Assembly (NCBI GenBank): GCA_963920665.1
Contig: OY987268.1
Coordinates: 19,098,501 to 19,162,500, forward strand
Origin: Straminergon stramineum
Taxonomy: Eukaryota > Streptophyta > Bryopsida > Hypnales > Calliergonaceae
Length of the DNA stretch: 64,000 nucleotides
Direction: 5' to 3'
Positions 24,277-38,299 of the stretch are shown piece after piece (position 1 is the stretch's first letter; the number at the start of each line of letters is the position of its first letter). Below the pieces are notes generated by a model that was given only the letters and a program-made list of their open reading frames with translations, did not search any database and was not told where the DNA came from. Both the position numbers and the translations under genes were made by a program.

Positions 24277-25299
24277 ACCAAGAAGGTCACTTTTGGGCAC
24301 CTTTGAGAAAATGAACAACTTAGAAAAAAATCCCATTTTGAGGTTCTAGACACTCACTCGGGAGGTAAAGTTGGAAGGTTGAAGCATTTGGAAAAAAAAT
24401 TGATACCTTTGGGAAAATGTAACTGTAGAGTTCCTAATTGGATTTTATAATGCACTCTTATTTTTGTTCTTGTTGTTACTTAGGGCTTATTTGATAGGTA
24501 AGTTTGCAAATGGGATGTATTAGCTGTGGTTTTGCCAAGTGGGAAGTGGGTTTTCACCAAGCAGGGGGGTAATGGCATGGTGATGAGTGAGTGATTGTTG
24601 TGCCAATTAGGATGTTTGGTTTTCTGAGTTGGAGGTTAGTTGGGCAACCTGAGTTGCAACTTCAACTAGTAGTTTTCATAGTGCAAGTAGGTTATCCATT
24701 TGAAGTGTGGTAGAAAACTGTTGTGTGGCTCCTATTTGGTTTTGGGTTTAGAAGTTGTTTCACCCACTACAAAAGAAGCAAGTGTGAGTTCTAGCATGTA
24801 TAAGTTGTATATTTCCTTTTGTTTTGGACTTACAAAATGAGTGATAGAGATGAAGGTGGAGTGTTTTCAAAGAGCAAGTTGGTTGACATGCTATGAGCTT
24901 ATGAACTAGTTGTTGAGCATGCCTTACAAATTGTAAATTAGTGGTGTATTCAACTTTTCGGTTTAAACAATGAAATTTAATGGGCCTAATTGGTTTCATG
25001 GTGTGATGTGGGTGGGCGTATGTGTTGAATACTATCATGTGAAGTTTGGAAGATTGCAAATCATGAAGTCAAGTTGAATGTCTATGTGTATATACGTTCT
25101 ATTTGCTCAAATGTTCTCTGAATTGAACTAAAGTTACGATATGAGAGGAATATGTGTGTTATGAGGGATACTAGCTGAGTTGGTTCATTTCAAGTTGTGA
25201 ATTCCAATCAGAGTTTGAAGAGGCGTTGTAGTGGTGATTGTCGTTAATTTCCAAATTGGAATGTTGCATTGAAATTAGAGATACCTTGAGACTTCTTTG

Positions 25300-25460
25300 C
25301 ACTAGAAGAAAACTATGTTGCAATGAACAAAATCCAATCGACAATTTTTGTAAACTTCATTCACTGAAATGTAGTTTTTTGAAAACTACTTTTTAGTGAA
25401 CACAATTTACAAAAAATGTCACTTGGATTTTGTTCACTATAACATAGTTTTCTTCTAGTG
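25300..25460. mobile_element. CACTA-ended foldback MITE with TTG target duplication
   Basis: The left end is CACTAGAAGAAAACTATGTT and the right end is its complement over the same 20 bases. The arms continue to match through GAACAAAATCCAA. Flanks are TTG at 25297-25299 and TTG at 25461-25463. At 161 bp it is close in size and end sequence to the element at 22028, although the interiors differ. Confidence 0.8.
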
Positions 25461-27087
25461 TTGCCAAGTAAAAAAATTTTGTAAATTGTAATTTAGTTTG
25501 TGGAATGAGAGAATGATGTCACAGTTAAAAATGAGTTGTTTCAAGTTGGAAATTAATGTTGAATGTTAATGAGTTTGCAAGTGCATGTTTGCATGTTCTA
25601 TGAACTAATTGGGAAATTAGAATGTGTTATTTGTAGCAATCCAAATGGGGAAGTTAAAGTCTGAATGTTGTTTATGAAAAAAGTCCAAAGCTAGTTCTAT
25701 TTAGTTGAATAAATGTAGTGTGAACCAAATAGTTGTGTAATTCTAAGTTTGTGTAAGACAGTGATCCAAATCTTAATTGAGAGAAGAGATGTTTGAATGA
25801 TGGATTATTTTGAAGTGAAAAAAAAGAATCTCCAAGCTGGTATGAAGGGAGTGCAAATTCCATTGTGGTCATAATTTTGCAAAGTTAGATTGCGCTTATG
25901 AGAATATTAAAATCAGTTTGGTTGATCAAGTTCTAAGTGTTCTTGTGGAAGAAATCAAGCCAAGCTATGAAGTAGATAATGCCAAATGGGAAGAATAGAA
26001 GTCAATAGTAGAATAAGACGGTTGTAATGTCTTGATTTGGAGAGAGCTAAAATAAATAAATAATATAAGACAAACCAAACCAAAAAAATAGGGGGAATTC
26101 TTAATCCTTGTGGCCTTTAAGAGAGGAGTGACAAATTTTGTAATTAGCCTATTGTGTGAGGAAATTAGAATTGCTTTAGTTGGAAGAATACTCTTTACTT
26201 GTAGTTATAATTGCCTAATTCAATAATTTAGTAGCAATTCTATTTATATTGTCTCCTCGAACAAACTTTGTACTACATCTTAGTCTTAGTTATCCTAATT
26301 TAATCATCTACGTCTATCTATAGTAGCATTTTGGAAAAAAAAAAATATCTTGATTTTTTGAAGATCTTACAAATTCTTCCTCCATCTCCCTTGAATTGCT
26401 ATAAAAAGTCTCAACTTTTGAATCCTTCTATTTTGTATTCAATGAATTTTCATCATTTGATTTTGAGTCTTCTTCCAAATATACCACCTTCTTTTGTCTT
26501 TGCTACAATTCAAGTCTTCTTTGTTTTTGCCTTCCACTTCTTTGCTTTTGCATTTGTTGGCTATTGAAGCTTCTATGATTGAGATGCTTCCTCCTTTTTA
26601 AAAGACTTTGCTACAACAACTTCTTTCAGATCCATGAGTAGATTTCTACCTCCTTCTTTTCTCAATGGCACTTGTTCTCTAAATTTGCATTGCCACGGTA
26701 AGGCATTGCAAAAGGTGAAAAAATCTACCACTACTACTAGTTAAATTCATATTTCGTATCACCTATATGAACTACTAAAGTTTATAATTTTCTTACAAAA
26801 GATGAATAGTTTTACTAAGAGCATAGATATCAATACTATTCAAAGAAGAAGATTTCTATACACATAGTTGGTAAAAATATTCATCAAGGGTAAAAATTTA
26901 TAGCACTTTAAAATCAATTAGCTTAGGTGGAACTATATAAAAGTTTTACTACAGTACATAGCTAGTTGGAAAATAGCAAAAGAAGCTTGTTGAAATTGTA
27001 GTTGCAAAACTTGCATTCATGGCAAATTTTGACTCTAAGCTTGAAATCCAAAACTGAAACCGAAAAAATGTACCAAAAAATTAGACA

Positions 27088-27118
<31 letters not shown>

Positions 27119-27239
27119 GGAAAAAAATTTAACAAATACTTGGACAAACAAATGGAAAAATAATTTGACAAAGCAATGGGAAAAAAATTGGATGAAAACA
27201 ATTCCAATTCCAAATTGTAACTCTATACACACAATTTCT

Positions 27240-27430
27240 ATTCTATGAGCCTAGAATCATGAGCATATGAATTTAGAGGACTATAGACCTATGTTATAGG
27301 TGTTTATATTATAGGAAACTTCCATAATTATAGGATACCTATGTTATAGATACCTACATTATAAGGGTTTATATTATAAGCACCTGCAATGGTTGCAGGA
27401 TATCTACTAATGCATATGTTCAAGGCTCAT
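27240..27430. repeat. Degenerate tandem repeat (TATGTTATAGGT-type)
   Basis: Variants of TATGTTATAGGTGTTTATA and ATTATAAG recur about six times, and the outer parts (GAGCCTAGAATCATGAGCAT on the left, CAAGGCTCATAGGCTCATAT on the right) are partly inverted. No coding potential. Confidence 0.5.
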
Positions 27431-30314
27431 AGGCTCATATTTCCATGTTCACATACTAGCGTCATTAGTAGTGAATAGTAATAGCTATTTGATGGTGAAC
27501 ACATGAAGAATCTAGCAATTCAACAAATAAAAAATTATGAAAATATTTGAAAAATTTGTGGTCTCTTAAGCTTTTCAGCAAAGACCCTTACAATTTTAAT
27601 CAAAACCACCTCTAGGAAGTAGGTCTAATTATAATTCAGGAGGGCTCAAAATCTAAAGAAATTTGTGCCACATAAGAAAAAAGTGCACTCCACATCATTT
27701 GACCTTCTTGGAGACCTATGACCTTTCATTTGATGATATAAATCCAATTTCCAAGGACTTCTCAATTTCAACCAATTAAAAAATTTGAAAATTCTTGCCC
27801 CCTCACCTTTGGATCTGGTATAACTTGGGCAGTAGAGGTCAAATTGTTTGAATGCGAGACAAGTATGCATGATATTGTAGAATGTCATTTAAGAGAGAAT
27901 CAAACTAATCCCTAAAGTATGTTGAAAACATTTGCCCTCTTTGTGTATAATGCGCATTTTGGAATACAAAGAGAGATTTGAAGATGCAAAAGAAGTTTGA
28001 TTGACATGAATTCTTTTATAAGCTCATAAAGTACAAATGGGAGAGCTACATGTTTTATTTTAAGATTTTTTGGACTTTACTTTGCAATTTTTGAAAAAAA
28101 TATTGTACACACAAAACATATAGAAATGGAACAATTCAACATAAATATTCACTTCCTTAGGATGTGGATCATGGAATGAAGTCCAAAGTGTGTAATGATT
28201 TTTGCATTGCATAAACATGTCCATTGTGAAGATGGCAATGCATCTTTTTTGTAATAAGCATCACTAAGAAAAGTAGTAAATTATTTATACAAGATTGAGA
28301 TTGAAGATACCATACAATGTCGCCAAAACATTGTTGGTAAAGAGGAGCAACAATGGTGTTGAAATATCATTGTGAAGAGGAGAGTCAAAAAACTTGGAGG
28401 AATGACAAATGGCTAAATTAGAAAGCTAGGAAAATTCGTTCAAGGTGTCAAATTATTGAAATTTCCAAATTAAATTATTTTGACACATAGGTGCTGAATT
28501 TGACTCGAACGTATGGTATATACATACAAGTGTAAGGTGATCAAGAGTAGGAATAGTGACATCATAACATTTGAAGGTGACCTTTATTCCCTTTGATTTT
28601 GACTTCATTCCATGAAAATGAACATTCGTTTTTTACAGGACTCATTTACAATGAATAAATCTAGAAATGGAGGTGATTTGCAAGAAACAAAATGTATAAT
28701 GATTACTTGCTATGTAAGTCACCTTTTGTAAGTACTACACCTTATACCTATGTACGGAGTCATCTTGTGGTATTTGAATATACCTCAAATGCTTCACTAG
28801 TTTATATTTGACTAGAATATCAATATGCTATCACGTAGCGGTCCATAAAATACATCATGAATCCTAAATTTTTAAGTAAAAATTGCACAATTTGTATCTT
28901 CACATGACACAACTATTCATAGTTCATCTCTATGTCCAATCCTATATCCGACCATCTTCGCAAGAAATAGTGTCGAAGCGGAGTTTGCATAAATGCACCA
29001 CCTGAGCACAACGAACCGGCAAATGGCACCAGCTTCAGGAACCAGACCCAATTCAAGCACATAGCTGCAGGTTCTCCTAATAAAACCAAAGACTCATCAT
29101 CAAGCAAATTATCCACAAACTATCACCCAAAATTTGCACATCAGAGGCTATTTCAACATTCCTGGGGTCTCAAAAACAAGAGCAATCAAAATAGAAATCT
29201 GAGTTCATAGTAATCATTCAAACACACTCAATTGTAACAAGAAACAACAGGAATTTGGAGAGCCAGGTATGGCAAGAAATATCCATTGGGAAGAACTTAG
29301 TGTAGGGCTTCCTCACACTAGTGTGGTAACTGATATCAGAGGAACAGTTGTGTAGTATGCCCTGGGAAATTGTCCGAAGTGATCAGACATATCAGTTATT
29401 TGACACCAGTAGCTACAGCTGGTTTGATACCTCAATCTCCTACATCTTCATGCAAATCGGTGTCAGTGTCACCCCTTCGCTGTACAAAAATTGATGAGAT
29501 CCAATGCAGCTAAAGGTGAGATTTAGGAGTTAACCTGCAGTACAGTGGTATCTTTTTCATATCTTGAGACTTTGCCAAAGAAGATCCTATGCTACCAAAT
29601 TCTGCTGCCGGCTCTGCAAATCAGAACAGTACAACGACTATCTTAGTTGAAGGGAATTAAAATCCAATTTGGCCTCATCATTCTGGACCGTGCACTATGC
29701 TGCGGGGTGTACTCCAACCAATCAGCCTGTTGATAGCCTGCTGATCGTGGGATGGTCAACTACCATTCCAATGATCGAGCCGTTGAACAAAACAGGCACA
29801 CCTGAAATCATTTACAATTATTCCCGACGGTAGTTCTAATTGCCTAAGACTCTATGGGTGGCTCCTATTAACTGTACTGTGAAACAAAAATTCTTAGGAC
29901 CCAGAGTCGTATTCATTTTCTGGCGGTTCAACATGCAAGCATTCTGTGCCTCTCCATAAACAAATAACTAGAAACCAGTGATATTAGCTTCTTCACCAAC
30001 AAGAGACTACTGTACACCGCTGCAGCAAGCAGAGTCTGTCAGTATGCAGAGAAACAAAGTAAAATAGGAGAAAACTCACTACTTCAGTAAATTTCCAGAG
30101 CACAAAGCACGAAGTTCAAAAAAAAGTGCAGCTGCCTCGTATTCTAGATCATTACATTCTTGGATTCCAAGTCAGGGCCGTTTAGGACTACACCAACACG
30201 ATGTCGCTTGCCAAGAGAACATCTCTTGGACGTCTTAAGAATATCGGGTTACAATGTCGAGCCGCCAATGAACCAAGATATCTTGGAAACTTATGAACAC
30301 TTACAGGAACCGGG

Positions 30315-33300
30315 CTAATTGTACACCATGTACTTGGGTGTCGCACTAAACTTCTGGTAACCTTTAATGACCTTATTGACAGCCTCCAAGAAATCCTTCT
30401 CCGTCACAGTTTTCCTACGTGCACGAATTGCGTACATGCCTGCCTCTGTACACACACTCCGAATATCGGCACCTGACAACACAGTACTTGCATCAGTTTT
30501 GTAATTTCAGGGTACCATTGATCTTAAGGACCGAACTTCACAATTCTTCGCCCACTTCCATCAAGCCTCTTTTGTGTCATAGTCTCATGAAATTCCGATC
30601 CTCTCCTTTAACGTTTCCTTCACTGTCCTTAGGTAACATTCAACTAACTAACAAAACCAACCAAAGGTGATCCCAACCAATTAAATTTTCACAAGCATAC
30701 AGACATACCAAACTTCTAATAAATCTACAGACACGATTCATGCAAGGGCTTACATCCAAATATTAAGGATAGAGCAAAAATCTTAGGACCACAAGGATCT
30801 ACGTTAAAAATGAGGAGATATGAAAGAATTAAATTGATCCTAACGTTAGAATCCAGTGAACCAGTCAATTTCTAAGAGAGCAACAAAACAAGTCCAGGAT
30901 AATAAGGATAGAAACCTGTGGAATTGGGGCAAAGGCGGGCAAGAAGCTCAAATCGAATGTCACGCTCTATATTCATAGTTCGCGTATGGATCTTGAATAT
31001 CTGGGATCGACTTTCGAGATCGGGCAACCCAAATTCCACCTTGCGATCCAATCGACCTGGTCGTAGAAGCGCTGGATCTAGCGTATCCGGTCTGAACAAA
31101 TAACAATTATTTTCAAGAATTACTATAATACACCTACTTAGTTGTCTACATTAACGATAGCAATCTCGCTCTCACAAATTTTGGATTGTATGAATCCATC
31201 AGTAACTCTTTATCTTGCAAAGGTGAAGGTCTTTCATGTTTGCTTCCAGAGTATAACTAGTTACGATACTCCTTCCTCAATGTATATCTACAAGTGCTAC
31301 ACCTACTTTACAGATGCACCATAATCCTTGCAACAAATAAAACCTTTAATAAAAGAGGAGAACTTTACCTGTTGGTTGCCATCAACACTTTAATGTTGCC
31401 ACGAGCATCAAAACCATCAAGCTGGTTGACTATTTCAAGCATCGTCCTTTGGACCTCATTGTCACCACCCGAACCATCGTCAAACCGAGCGCCTCCAATG
31501 GCATCTACCTCGTCAAAAAAGACAATGCAAGCCTTCTTCGAACGAGCCATCTGCTCACGCGTACCATAAATAAGAGAAGCATATAAGTGAGTTACAAGGA
31601 GACATGGCTCTACATCAGATTTTTTTTAAAACGTGGAAACTTGTACTAAACGATTACACATGTGGGATTCAGACACGCCAGACTCCAATCAACGAGCAAG
31701 TTTGACCATCTGCAATGCAAATGTTGTCATAGCAGGTAAATGGCAGGAATACTATTTCAAGACCAACCATACAGATCCTGAAAGACATAGAAAGATCGAC
31801 AATATTACCTGAAAAAGCTCACGGACCATTCGTGCTCCCTCTCCTACATATTTCTGAACAAGCTCGCTGCCAATAACACGAATGAAGCAAGCATCCGTTC
31901 TATTTGCAACGGCTCTGGCTAACAAAGTCTTGCCAGTTCCAGGAGGGCCATAGCACAGAACTCCTTTAGGCGGGTCAATTCCCAGTTTTACAAACTTCTC
32001 AGGATGCAACATTGGCAACTCCACCACCTAGTGAAGAGAACAATGGATTTCCGAGTATCAGAACTGAGTGCGGAAACAAGACATGTAATGAATGAAGACC
32101 ATGACATCATCCGTATTCCACCAAAAACATTAAACAATTCTACACCTCAACAGCAGCATGAACCTTGTCAAAATCCCAAGAAGGTCCTACAAATAATTTT
32201 ATAGCAATATCACGTATAGATGTAATCAATCCCCAGACAAGAATTGAAATCTATTAGAACACACCTACAATAACTCTAGAGGTTACATGACTAAAACACT
32301 GACCTCACGCATCTTTTCTATTTGTTCTTTACAGCCACCAATATCATTGTAGGTGACATCTGGCTTTTCCTCCACAGTCATCATTGTGACACTGGGGTCA
32401 ATCTTCGGCGGCAAGGGAATCTGAATTTGATACTTGTTTCGGTCTACCCTGAAAATGTCAATTGCTAACAATTCAGTGAGATCTTAACCAGAATTCCAGC
32501 GTTGAAGCGTCATCACCGAACTTAATTAGGGCAGTATATACAAAATTATCGGAAGATGTGCCTGGAAGGAACGTAGTACGAATAACTTGATCAATGTGTC
32601 TTGCAGTGGCTGAAAAGGGCTGGAACGAAACGTAGAGAAAACTTACCCAACACGCATACCCTCCTCTATGTCCGTTGGAGACACCTTCTCACCCAATCCA
32701 ACGACAAACTGCCAATTCCACCAATAATGACTCAGTGATCAAGTGTTGGGCGGATTTACAAAACGGTGGAACCCCAACAATGTATCAATTGATCGATTCA
32801 ATAACCAGGACTTCCATCACCATTTCATGATGAGACCGAAGGAATTCCAAGCCCAAGTCATGAAATAAAGATTATGGAGCAGCTCAAATGACTGAACACT
32901 AAGTCTTTGAGACCTTATTGTGACTAGCCAATGATGAGAATATAATCATTGACTTACAGAAGCTATTCTTTTGCTAGTTAAATAAACAAAAGATGAACCA
33001 AGACTCATATTGTTCGGTTGTAGTTGCTTGTGATACCTTAGCAATCTGCTTCACATTGATGACATACTTGGAATCATCGGTGTTGGCGTTGATAATTTTT
33101 GTGCACCTAGCAACCTGCCAGAAGCAGCAAACTGAGACACTACCATCCAAGTGATACATATGATAAAACACAAGACCTTGCAAAACTGAAAGGCAACTAA
33201 GCGTACTTAAGACTGCGTACTAAATTTACCTGCAATGGTTGTTCCTCTTGCATCATCTGTTTATCTGAAACAAGATCCCACTGACTAGGCACTGCCAACC

Positions 33301-35445
33301 CGGTGTCTGATTCCTTAATTCCTGCTCAGACGATGATACAGTAGGCTGTCAGAAGCAGGATAATGTGCGGTAACACCTCAGGGAATATGGCCATGAAGAG
33401 ATCTTCTCAATAAGTACAGGTGCAGAATACTACTCCGAGTATTTAACAGTGGGTATATCATTGAGGAAAGCAGTTTCATTCAAATTTACCAATTTTCACA
33501 AAGAGATTTTATGGACATTCCATTCTAATGTTATCATGCAATAACTCGCACATGTTCAATGCCGGAAATCACAGTTTTCGAATGATATAAAGGGTATGGG
33601 GAAAATAAGCTTACCACACAAGTCATTGACCTTCTTAGCCATCTCTTTGATGTCCTTCTCAGTTTTCTTAATAAGGTTGGCATACGGACCCAAGCCCTGA
33701 AATAGCAAACGCCCACATCATTACTAATAAAAATAAATAAAAACTTCAGCGTCATTTCCAAAACATGCCACAACCTCAACAACGAGCTGAAACTTAAACC
33801 TCAGGAAAACCCTGCACAACAAGAAATAGAAATACAGTCCTACAAAATTGCGTTCGCAGAGTTGCTTCGGCAAAAGAAATCCAGAGAAATATCCAACATA
33901 CGGTGAACAATTTTCCCTTTAATTATCTTCAAGGTAAAATGGTCAAAATTTCAATCATAGGAAGCTAAGTGCAACTATGGTAGAGTGTACTATTGGCGTC
34001 CCTTTAAGCATTGGAACACATATAAGAGTGTATATTTGGGAGATGAATGGAGCTGTGGAGATCACTGCGTACAACAGACCTATATTTAGATCAAATTTCA
34101 TCACCATGTGTGAATTCTAATGTAATTTCAAAGTGGGAGGTACGGTAGTAGACCACTGTGATTGACAGCAGACAACCCCATTTCCATTCAAAGATCAGTG
34201 ACCACAAACATTTTCAAAAAGTCGTGTTTATTAGCCCAACCACTTGCTAATTAGCCCAACCAAGTGTATGAGTAGATGAGTTGCAGTTGGTAACAGGGGT
34301 CACTGTAGGAGACGGAATCAGATCCCCAACAGTACAGTGTCCCTTCATAAAGAAAACTCTAACAGTCATTTCAACTCCAAATTATAATACGACACTTACG
34401 TCCGAACACGTGAATCAGTCATCCCTCGCCGAACTATCGTGAGAAGCAAATGAATCTTCACACAGCATGGCCATCAAGCTAAATCACCGGAATCGGCAAT
34501 AAGATGTAGAAATAAAAACGTCTAAAGCTCGAACAACTGCCGAAAGATAAAGTGCAAAAACTCGAGTGCAATCTAAAACATTCACAAGCGCTTGCCCTAC
34601 TCGAATTGAAACCACCACGTACCCCAAAGTCGATTCAATACCGGATCTACCTAGGGTTACAAATTTCCTTGTCCCACCAATTGCCATTGGAAATAAACAA
34701 GCGCACAGACACCAGAAAAGACAAATAATCCTCCTAACGATCGCTCCATAACCTCAGCTCAATGGCACCACGAAGAAACGAAATCACAAACCGAGCAGTG
34801 CTGCGGTTCGGCCGACTCTCTAATGCCATTACAGGGGTAGCATCTACACCAAGACCAGGAAAAGTGATCCTCAGACTACCAAACTCAAAATCAGTGTGAA
34901 AATTCCACTAGTTTTAAATTGCACCCAGACTGTTAACACTCTATTCGGCAGTCGTTCGCGGTACAGAATTCTTATTTTTCACATTTCAAGTTTGGCTCTA
35001 GAATTTAAATTTGTGGCCACGTAGTACGAACTCTCAGGTGCCCGAGCTACCATTATCCGAACAGCTGATTCGACACCAGAGCTAATTAGGGTTACAAAAT
35101 TAGTCGTCAGAACAATTATTTCCATTCGAAGTAACCAAGCACCGACATTAGAAATAATCGAACGATCGCTCGACTCTCCATAACCCTAGCTCAATGCCAC
35201 CGCGAAGAAACGATAGCACAAGCACGTGAACACCGAGCAGTGCAAGACTTCAACCGATTCTTTGATGCCATCACAAAAGGTAGCATAAAGGCCAACCCCA
35301 GGCAAACGTAAAATTCGCGAAACAGGAAAAATCAAAAGAATGGCGTGAACTTCAGACGTACATAGGTTTTGAGGAGGGCGATGTCGTCCTCATCGAGCGG
35401 AGGCGGGTTCTTCTCCTTGAGGAGATCGTCGGCAATGTCCGCCAT
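30315..35445 (-). CDS. RPT1: 26S proteasome regulatory ATPase subunit RPT1 (subunit 7)
   Basis: This AAA+ ATPase is one of six in the 19S base ring that unfolds ubiquitinated substrates and feeds them into the 20S core, in cytosol and nucleus. Ten exons join in phase: 35445-35362, 33696-33615, 33321-33230, 33114-33037, 32708-32647, 32448-32304, 32027-31809, 31550-31369, 31091-30916, 30472-30315 (stop TAG). The product is 425 aa, the usual plant length. The N-terminus (MADIADDLL) precedes a coiled-coil region and an OB-type region. Walker A is GPPGTGKT at residues 208-215 and Walker B is IVFFDE ending at 268. The arginine-rich RPGRLDR segment follows, and the C-terminus is YMVYN. All introns are GT-AG. 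Intron 1 (1.67 kb) holds a transposon-like insert and an internal duplication. No frame damage was seen, so the gene is probably functional. Confidence 0.97.
33979..34344 (+). mobile_element. GGTAGAG-ended intronic MITE, copy in RPT1 intron 1
   Basis: It begins GGTAGAGTGTACTATTGG and ends with the complement of a similar sequence (AGTACAGTGTCCC side). The interior matches the FANCL copy (56522-56872) closely in places, for instance TTTCAAAGTGGGAGG and CCATTTCCATTCAAAGATC. There is no coding frame. It may be transcribed as part of the RPT1 pre-mRNA in antisense orientation to the other copies' host genes. Confidence 0.65.
34600..35330. repeat. Diverged direct duplication inside RPT1 intron 1
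   Basis: Two segments of about 310 bp, near 34600-34910 and 35020-35330, share an ordered set of landmarks: CTAGGGTTACAAA versus TTAGGGTTACAAA, CGATCGCTC, CATAACC-TAGCTCAATG, CGAAGAAACGA, and CGAGCAGTGC. They differ by many substitutions and small gaps, so the duplication is old. The downstream copy ends some 30 bp before exon 1. Confidence 0.6.
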
Positions 35446-38299
35446 GGTGCGCAGAGCTCAAGGGAGAACGACGGCTATGGCGTTGCCGAGCGAAGGGGAT
35501 GGAATGGGGTTAGGGTTTCTGGCGCTGAACAGAGAACAGAGCAATATTGCGCTCAAAGCTTTGCGGGTGCTTCGTCCTGAATGACGAGCGTGACGAAGAC
35601 GAAGGCGCTGTCGAAGTTTTTGTAGATGACTTGAAGATTTCTTAAAATCTACGTGAATCCCTTATTTGCTCAATCATCCATTGGGACGATGAAAGTTTTG
35701 CAAAATGCATGTCATCCAACTAATATTCATGAGGAAGCTTCAAGAGAAATTGTGTAATTGATCTTTGGAAAGAAGAAACGGAATGTTCTAACTTATATGA
35801 ATTTCACCTAATTGATAATCTTTGAGGAAGTTCTAAGATAAGTTGTATAAAACTTCACAAGCAAGAAAGTTCTATATAAACTTCATCCAATTAATATTCA
35901 TTGAGGAAGCTATAAAATAAATTGAAATGTTCTATCAATGAATAGAGGCAAGAATGATTTTTTTATGATTTTTTAAATCAATTTGATTGTTTCTAATTTG
36001 AACATGTAGTAGTTCACCCCTAAACATTTCAATGTCCATATTTTAAATGATGAACAATGTGCATCTCCTATTACACTGCCAATTTCAATTATTTTAGCAC
36101 AAAGGTATATTACAGCTAAGTGATTAATTGTATGTACTTCTACCACCCTTGTGATGATGGTTTCTAATCATGATATTGATTCTCATGTAGAACATTCTCA
36201 AATAAATTGAATCTATCTTATCTAATTATTGACTATAAGATTCATCCACACATTTTAACCATGAAATTAGAGTGAAGTTGAGAATTCATTGTATTGTTCA
36301 TGTGGATTATATAATTTATTGAAAAACAAGTCTATCACTTTGTTTATAGATTTTGAATAAGCAAGTCCAAAAACACTAAACATTTCAGTTGTAGGGAGAC
36401 AAAGTTACTCCTATAACATGATAAAAGTCGAGAAAAAATGGAAAATATAAACATGAGGTATTTATTTTTACCCTAGTCACTATAAGGTAGATTTGGCATG
36501 ATATATTTTTCAAAATAGATGCCAAATTTTTGGAATTGAGTTTTCATCTAAAAATTTGTTAGGAACAAAAATGTTACAAAAGATTGCATTTTGGGCAACT
36601 ATAGAATTTTGAAAATGAAACTTGATTACTTTGATGTGGAGTTGTATATTTTTTGAAAGTATGTCCTTTTAAATCTTTTAGTGTATGCCTTTGAGAATAA
36701 ATTAGATACTACAATCAATACAAAATTCTTAATTATAATCAAATGGATAGAGTGATGAAGTAAAAAATATAATTTTGGCACCCAAAATATTTCTTTCCTA
36801 TTGCATTTATGATACCAATAATTGCTAGGTGTTGTTTTATTTAGATTTTGTCTAGCAAAATTATTATTCTCTTTGTAGATAATAAAAAGTTTGGAATTGG
36901 ACCATACTTGTTTCAAAAGAATCATTTATTGCATTGTGTCACATTAAAAATTGTTTACAATAGAATTATCCTATAAGTTCATTTACAAAAAAAACTTGAA
37001 ATAAAATTTTATTCCAATAGTTTAAATTGATCAAAGTTCTATTAGAAATAATGAACTCCTATAATAAAATTTTGAACTAAATTCTTAATTCAATCCAAAT
37101 TGTGCATTGAAAGCTTATTAAAATCCACGTGTTTGGTTCTACCATTGGTTAGAATGATAATTGAAATTGTATATCGTTAAATCTTTATTAATGAAATTTT
37201 TAATCAAATACTAATGATTCCACATTTCAATTCTTTACAATTAGTTGCAATGTGGAATCTCTAAAGTTGTAAAATTTAATATTTCTATTTCACGTAATTA
37301 TTTAAGATAATTCTAAAGGGTTTTTTTTTTTTTTAATTAGAAATGCCAAATTCTAAAGTCAAATGTAATTACACTTTTTCATATTTTGGAAATATTTCCT
37401 TACACTTTTGATATAAAATAAGAAATATTGGACTTATTTATAATAAATGATATAATGATTGATCTTATATATAGTAAATGTTGGCACTCTTCAAATGTGT
37501 GATGCAAAGACTCATATATATTGGGAGAAGTTGTCTCTCTTTGAATGTATAATGTAAGGACAAACTATTTATTGAGATGCTAGCTTTCTTTTAACATACT
37601 TACCTCTACAATTGAATGGAAGAATTCATGATTCAAACCCCTAGAATTTCATTTCAAAGCCCATATTTGGTTTTGTTTAATTTTTAAAAGTTTCTTGTAC
37701 GATACTTTTAAGAACTTATTTGTACTTTAGATTTTCACTACTAATTCTCTATTGCTATGAAAGAACATCCATTGCTCAAACTATCTTTTATGATTATAGA
37801 ACCATGTAGTTTGGTCCCCCCTTCCTTCAAGGGAAAATGGGAACCGTTGATTGAAGGATCATTCCACTGCCCTTGCCATTGATGTAGGTTTTTTTGGGGG
37901 GAATAAAGGCAATAGAGAAGTCTCAATAGTAATGAGGCAAACATTTCTCCTTGACTTTGCCTCCAAATTGAAAAAACACGAGCCATCAGTTGGTTCAATC
38001 GATACAAAATACAAGTATAGATTATAGTATAGAAATATAGATACAAATATGGAAACAATTACAGAATTCGACTCAAATATCCCATATCTAATGCACAAAA
38101 AACTAAGCTCCAAAAATACAAGTATGCGGGAGGAGGGGGGGGCGGTAAGGGAATATTCAAAAACCACATTGAAAATTGATTTCAATTTTGAAATTTTAGT
38201 GGTATGAGTTGAAACTTAGTGTGTTCACTATCCACTAAAAAGATAGAATCACCCACTCACTATCCATAGATGAAATCCAGAAAATTATTTGAGATTTGG
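35446..38299. other. RPT1 upstream region and AT-rich intergenic DNA
   Basis: The first 150 bases upstream of the RPT1 start are GC-rich and probably hold the 5' leader and promoter. I cannot point to a TATA box with confidence. Beyond about 35.6 kb the DNA is AT-rich with many TTAAT-type runs and shows no gene. A 99-codon minus frame at 36.6-36.9 kb and two overlapping frames near 37.8-38.2 kb have no recognisable features. Confidence 0.5.

Larger units (their letters stand above)
22205..30314. other. Intergenic DNA between repeats and RPT1
   Basis: No gene was recognised. It contains the (GA)n tract at 24220, the CACTA-like MITE at 25300, a 20-plus base poly-T at about 27090-27112, and the degenerate repeat at 27.24-27.43 kb. 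From about 28.9 kb toward 30.3 kb the base composition becomes less AT-rich, which may reflect the RPT1 3' untranslated region and flank, but I cannot fix a polyadenylation site. Confidence 0.5.

Noticed and set aside
27080..27115. Long poly-T considered as the tail of a SINE or processed pseudogene
   Set aside because: No adjoining element or gene copy on either side and no target duplication seen.
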